This document shows, one piece after another, positions 10,311-13,901 of a stretch of DNA of 13,901 nt. A program made the translations under genes and the position numbers. A model generated the notes under the pieces. It saw nothing but the letters and a program-made list of their open reading frames with translations, had not been told where the DNA came from and did no database searches. Source of the DNA: Spirogloea muscicola (lineage: Eukaryota > Streptophyta > Zygnematophyceae > Spirogloeales > Spirogloeaceae); the NCBI GenBank assembly GCA_009602725.1, contig WELB01000058.1, forward strand, positions 606,217-620,117, written 5' to 3'. Positions within the stretch are counted from its first letter, which is position 1. Each line of letters opens with the position of its first letter.

Positions 10311-10500
10311 CGCCTTTGTGCCGAGCGTCGCGCGGCGCGACTCCGAGGCTGGTGCCGCACACCCCTCGACGCCCCACACAAGGTGCGGTACAGTCCCCTC
10401 TCACGCTCAGCACCGCGCGCTCTCGGCGGGCGAGCGACCTGGACCCCGAGCTCACGCCGTCGCATGCCCGCCCCGCCGAGCCGCGGCGACAATCGATAGT

Positions 10501-10522
10501 GTAGGGTTTAGGTTTAGGGTTC
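10501..10522. promoter_or_regulatory. Telomere-like TTTAGGG tract (possible telo-box)
   Basis: Positions 10502-10521 read as about three TTTAGGG-type units, the middle one lacking a G, followed by degenerate GGGTATAGGGA at 10530-10540. TTTAGGG is the common plant and green-algal telomere unit. The tract lies about 300 bases upstream of the G-patch start codon. Plant promoters of growth-related and ribosomal genes often carry the telo-box AAACCCTAA; here the reverse strand has only one-mismatch versions. It is therefore either a promoter motif or a short interstitial telomeric remnant. Confidence 0.55.
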
Positions 10523-10540
10523 TGAATCAGGGTATAGGGA

Positions 10541-10803
10541 ACAAGGCTCTCTGCCCTCGTTCGCGAGCTGCTGAGAGGATTCGGCAGTCCGCGCAGTGCT
10601 GCGGACGCCGTGCAGTATACGTTGCACGGGATGTCTCGAGGCTGGCTCTCCTCACAGCTTGTACGTGCCAGCCTTGGTACTTCATGGGATACCATACCCA
10701 AGCCTTGTTGCGGTCCTAATTCTTCAGTGGGTCTGTGCTAGAGTTCAGTGCCGCCGAGGGTGGTCGGCCCCCGGCGAGGCCAAGGTGGGCGAGCCGGGAC
10801 GCC
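10541..10803. other. Putative promoter and 5' UTR of the G-patch gene
   Basis: This non-coding stretch precedes the G-patch start codon. The frame of that gene is closed by TAA at 10717-10719, and no ATG occurs in frame between that stop and 10804. I see no clear TATA box, so the transcription start cannot be placed. Confidence 0.4.
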
Positions 10804-11821
10804 ATGCCGTCGAAATCGGGTGGTGGCAGTGGCGGCCTGGTGGTGGGCGACCATTCCACGTGGGTCTACGCAAATATTCGAGCGGCCGACCAGCCGGCTG
10901 TAGATGGCGATCGCCCTGAACGGGCCGGCGGCGGCTCAGGAGCACCGCAGCTCGGCGAGGAAAACATAGGGTACCAGGTAACAATCTTTGTGGCGGAGCT
11001 CAGATGCCGAGAACACCTAGCCTGACGCTGCCCTTGCATTTGCTGGCCTCAGTGCCGCCTGACTGTGCACCCAGAACTTCGAGCGCCTTGCAGCTCCTGA
11101 AGAAGGCTGGGTGGAAGGAGGATCGAGGGCTCGGGGCGGCTGAGCAGGTGTTCACCCTCCCAACCATGCCACTATCCAACCTCAGTGCCAAACAATTGCT
11201 AGCAATCGGGTCTTGACTGTATAGCTCAGACACTCAGAGTAAGCAAGCCTGTTGCTTGCAAGCCTGTGCAAGCACACTTGACGCCGTGCATGTGTTCTTG
11301 CTAACAACGCTGGCGGCATCCATTGCAGGGCCGATTGCGGCCAGTGTCGGCGAGGCTGAAGCGCAACAAACTGGGGATTGGCGCCGAGGACAACAGCAGC
11401 ATGCTGGTTGACTCTGGCGCAACTCGACTTATCGGCCTTCTGGGTGAAGACAAGCCAAAACCCGAGGTATTGGCCAGCCTGGTCGTGGCGCAGTACACGC
11501 TGCCTGAAGCAAGGGTTGCTTTTGTCATGGACAAGCGCAAAGAAGAGAAGCTTGGCTTTGACTGCGATGTTCAGCTACAGCATGAGCCCGGTCCTGCTAT
11601 TCAGCGCAGTTGCTCTCAATATCTGCACTAACCTGCTGCTCACCACCTGCCCCAATCTTGCACAGAAGCACAGTGCTACTGGTGACAATCAGACTGTCTC
11701 TGTAAAGAAGAGTAAGAAGCTCTCCAAGAGGGCAAGGGCCGCAGCGTTGGAGGAGCAACAATCTCGCGAGCAGGCACTTGCGAGGGCGCTGTACCGAGAT
11801 TTCCATCCCGACAACGTGTGA
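10804..11821 (+). CDS. G-patch domain protein, plant D111 type (complete, four exons)
   Basis: Small protein with one G-patch, a glycine-rich motif that binds RNA or activates DEAH-box helicases; the plant D111 group is poorly characterised and a nuclear RNA-processing role is inferred. Exons: 10804-10977, 11094-11147, 11329-11466, 11666-11821, all phase 0 with GT-AG introns, giving 522 nt and 173 residues. Residues 1-50 are Gly/Ser-rich and disordered-looking. The G-patch spans about residues 54-98, with IGYQLLKKAGWKEDRGLG followed by AAEQGRLRPVSARLKRNK and LGIGAE. The last exon is lysine-rich (KKSKKLSKRARA), then charged and helical, ending ALYRDFHPDNV. Related plant proteins end in a similar FxREFWPDNV motif, which supports the stop codon chosen. 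ATG 10804 is the first in frame after TAA at 10717. The donor of exon 3 is the weak point: GAG|GTATTG at 11466/11467 keeps phase, but the frame stays open beyond it and other GT sites exist. Confidence 0.85.
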
Positions 11822-12280
11822 AGTTGGTCAACGACCGAGAAAACCGTGTGGGCGGCAGCGACAATCAAGCTACTTGCAGAATACATGGCTCTCGGAGACC
11901 GCATCCGCTCGACGATGCCAAGCTCTTGCGACGGCCCAGCATCGGTGAGCGGCTACAAGCGTACGACATGCGACCTGCGACCTGCTGTCAAAGTTATCAA
12001 AGTCAGCTGCATAGCATGTGTGTCCTGACTGCACCGCCCTTGTGCACCTTGGGCAGGCTCCAATACCCTGTTGCAGAGGCTGTGGCACTGCACTTACAAA
12101 GAGTTGGTCTGCACACATGCCCCCAGTTTTGCAGCGGCACCAAACAAGTGACTGCTTGTGGACTATGGGGCTAGGGGAGAGCGCTGGATGCACAACTCAT
12201 GGTAATGGAGGAAAACGGCAAGAAGTAACGGAGATGTGTGGAGGATCAGGGATGTGGCTTGGAAGTACTGCGCCGCAGCC
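11822..12280. other. Convergent intergenic region (3' UTRs of G-patch and 7TM genes)
   Basis: About 460 bases lie between the two facing stop codons. Short overlapping open frames on both strands show no family resemblance. The region is best read as two 3' UTRs. Confidence 0.6.
12094..12098 (-). terminator. Possible TGTAA polyadenylation signal of the 7TM gene
   Basis: TGTAA occurs on the minus strand about 185 bases after the stop codon of the minus-strand membrane-protein gene. TGTAA is the usual polyadenylation signal in several chlorophyte algae. A five-base match is expected by chance in a region this long, so this is only suggestive. Confidence 0.2.
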
Positions 12281-13901
12281 TCAGTCCCACTCGGCGTCAA
12301 AGTAGCCAGCATCCTTCATCTCCGAGTAGTAAATGTCGTCCATGTCGAACACATTGTCCTGGACACGGTGTAGCCGGCAAAGTGCAGGCCATACACGATG
12401 TGCAGGCCACAGCAGATGTGTGAGTGCAGACTGATTGTATTGCCACCATGAGCAGCGATGCAGGCATGATCAGTGGTCATTGAGTTGGTCAGGGCTCAAG
12501 GGGAAACGTTTGGACCTTAAGGAGATCATCAAGGAAGGTGAAGTAAACGAGTGGGGGAAAGAGGGCGTAGTAGGCATAGCTTGCCAGCGAGAATGCACTG
12601 CCACAGTAAGCAGCACTGTCAGATACATACTGCGCATGTATTTCAGGGACGAGTGCTGCTGCAAGGCGAGCATGCTGCTAGGCTTTCCAAGCTCACCAGA
12701 AGCCAATGGAGAGGCCAAGAGCCGCAGCGAGTGCGCCGACAGCGCACGTGATGTACAGAGCTAGTAGCACGAGGAAATAGCTATGGAAGGCAGGCCGTGC
12801 TGCAGCATAGGCAGTGGCAGGGCTGCTGTGAGTATCTCAAGCAAAAAGGGTAGATGCTGCTAATGCAGCTGCCATTGCGCTCTTGTGGATTCGTAGTGCA
12901 ATTAATTCACCTGGAAGCCAGTCGAGTCGACTAACGTGAGGGGCGGCCAGGATGGCCGCATAGGCTGCTGACACAAGCGCGGAGCGGCCCGCCCAGAAGG
13001 CTGCCGCCGAGCGCGCAGCCGCCAAAGGGTACAGTGGGATGCCTAACCAGTGCATGGCCACCACCTGCAGAGAGGGGCATGCTGAGGTCGAAGTACCATC
13101 ACCAGCAGAACCGAAGGTTGTATTGAGCATGCAATACAGTGCATACTTGCGCCAGTCTCAAGTGTGTGTGTGAGCTGAGGACCTTGGTGGCGGTGTCAGC
13201 GGCAGCGAGGGCGCCTGCAGCTCCAAGCGGCTTGAGAAGGGCGCCGCTGCCGTCAGCCAGATAGCCTTGCGCGAGGAGCGCAACGACACTCGCCTCCAGC
13301 AGCGCCTGCACGGCCTGCAGTGCCAGCCATGCCGCCTCCCGCACCCCGCCCCCAGAGGGCTTGGCTCCAGGCCGCTGCCACGCCTGCATCGCCGCCGCCA
13401 GCAGTGCCTACTCATGAGCTCATGAGCTCTCTGCTGCAAGCTGCAGCCCAAATCGGCAAAAGGGCAGACTAGAAGCGACTGCTTGCCGAACGTGGCCCTC
13501 TTTGTTGGACACTCCCATGGGCTGACAGCGACAGGGCCTGACGGCGACCCTAGTGATGCCTTTCCCTTTTGCTCGTTGCTGCGACAAGCTTGAGCAGCGG
13601 AATAGATGAGCCAAGAGGGCCTGGAACGACAGCGGAGACGGTGGCCATTGACACGGCCAGCGAAGTCCTCTGCCGCAAATGGTGGTTTTAGACGTGGGAG
13701 GTGGAGTCCCACCGCCCACTGGCAGCGGCCGCAGCGAAGGTGCAAGGGGTAACTTGACGCTTCTCTAGGGGTCTCTGTAAGGCACAGCGGCGCACCTCGA
13801 GGAGGCAGTGGAGGAGGGCGAGTGCTGCGGCGGCGGCGAGGAGCGCGTAGCAGGCGGCGGCCGCGGCCGTGGAGGAGGCGCCCGCGGCGGCGGCGGCGGC
13901 G
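12281..13901 (-). CDS. CAND2: Seven-helix membrane protein, TPRA1/CAND2-like (5' partial)
   Basis: Putative receptor-like polytopic protein of the TPRA1/CAND2/CAND8 family (candidate G-protein-coupled receptors in plants; Arabidopsis CAND2 has been reported as a melatonin receptor, which is disputed). Resolved exons: about 13407-13183, 13064-12911, 12799-12697, 12597-12516 and 12358-12281, in phase and giving 213 residues plus TGA. A further coding piece at 13901-13796 encodes a hydrophobic helix (CYALLAAAAALALLHCLLE) that may be the first membrane segment and runs out of the window. Family-like blocks are LLEASVVALLAQGYL, WLPARPAFHSYFLVLLALY, ALFPPLVYFTFLDDLL and the C-terminus YYSEMKDAGYFDAEWD, where plant relatives have YYSEMKDAGFFDADWD-like ends. 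The junction giving LPARPAF fixes the 12911/12799 splice. Two donors, at 13182 and 12515, begin GTCC rather than GTRAG. At the first, CAA|GTATGC at 13147/13146 is an in-phase alternative that adds 12 residues. The stretch 13408-13795 is unresolved. Family assignment rests on remembered conservation. Confidence 0.65.
13408..13795 (-). other. Unresolved intron/exon stretch of the 7TM gene
   Basis: This region lies between the N-terminal hydrophobic exon and the first well-matched exon of the membrane-protein gene. At least one further exon is probably needed to supply the missing helices. An acceptor-like CAG at about 13621 opens a frame starting ALLAHLF, but what follows is polar and unlike the family, so I make no exon call. 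A 14-bp palindrome (GAGCTCATGAGCTC) sits at 13416-13429. Confidence 0.4.

Noticed and set aside
9880-10719. Long overlapping open frames on both strands (about 270 codons minus, 250 codons plus)
   Set aside because: They exist because GCC/GGC triplet repeats lack stop codons in every frame. The translations are homopolymer runs and basic low-complexity sequence with no domain.
13540-13621. Candidate additional 7TM exon after the CAG at about 13621
   Set aside because: Only the first dozen residues are hydrophobic. The rest is polar and cysteine/arginine-rich, unlike a membrane helix of this family, and phase could not be confirmed.

Overview
The window is nuclear DNA of a photosynthetic eukaryote of the green lineage. 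Every recognisable protein is broken up by spliceosomal GT-AG introns of roughly 80-280 nt. The closest families are plant-type: a CCD1-like carotenoid cleavage dioxygenase, a GAUT1-like galacturonosyltransferase, a D111-type G-patch protein and a TPRA1/CAND2-like seven-helix membrane protein. The GC-rich, alanine-rich coding sequence and compact gene spacing suggest a green alga rather than a land plant. I cannot tell from the sequence whether it is a chlorophyte (for example Trebouxiophyceae) or an early-branching streptophyte alga. One ambiguous base at 9195 suggests a draft assembly.

Layout. 1-310 is pyrimidine-rich intron of the first gene. 311-3291 (+) carries ten exons of a CCD whose N-terminal part lies before the window. 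3292-4088 is the convergent 3' region. 4089-8758 (-) is a complete 14-exon GAUT gene encoding about 690 residues. 8759-10803 is a 2 kb divergent intergenic region made of very GC-rich trinucleotide tracts, an imperfect pair of direct repeats and a short telomere-like tract. 10804-11821 (+) is a small, complete four-exon G-patch gene. 11822-12280 is a second convergent 3' region. 12281-13901 (-) is a multi-helix membrane protein whose 5' end lies beyond the window. Gene order is therefore + - + -, two convergent pairs with one long divergent spacer between them.

The exon models were built by hand from splice consensus, reading-phase continuity and remembered family conservation. For the CCD, GAUT and G-patch genes the summed exon lengths are divisible by three and every junction is in phase, which is strong internal support. 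The four genes do not form one pathway: carotenoid cleavage, pectin-type polysaccharide synthesis at the Golgi, RNA-related G-patch function, and a putative receptor-like membrane protein. I found no mobile element, CRISPR array, tRNA or rRNA gene. I see no sign of a novel multi-gene system; the most unusual material is in the divergent spacer and in small gene-structure details.
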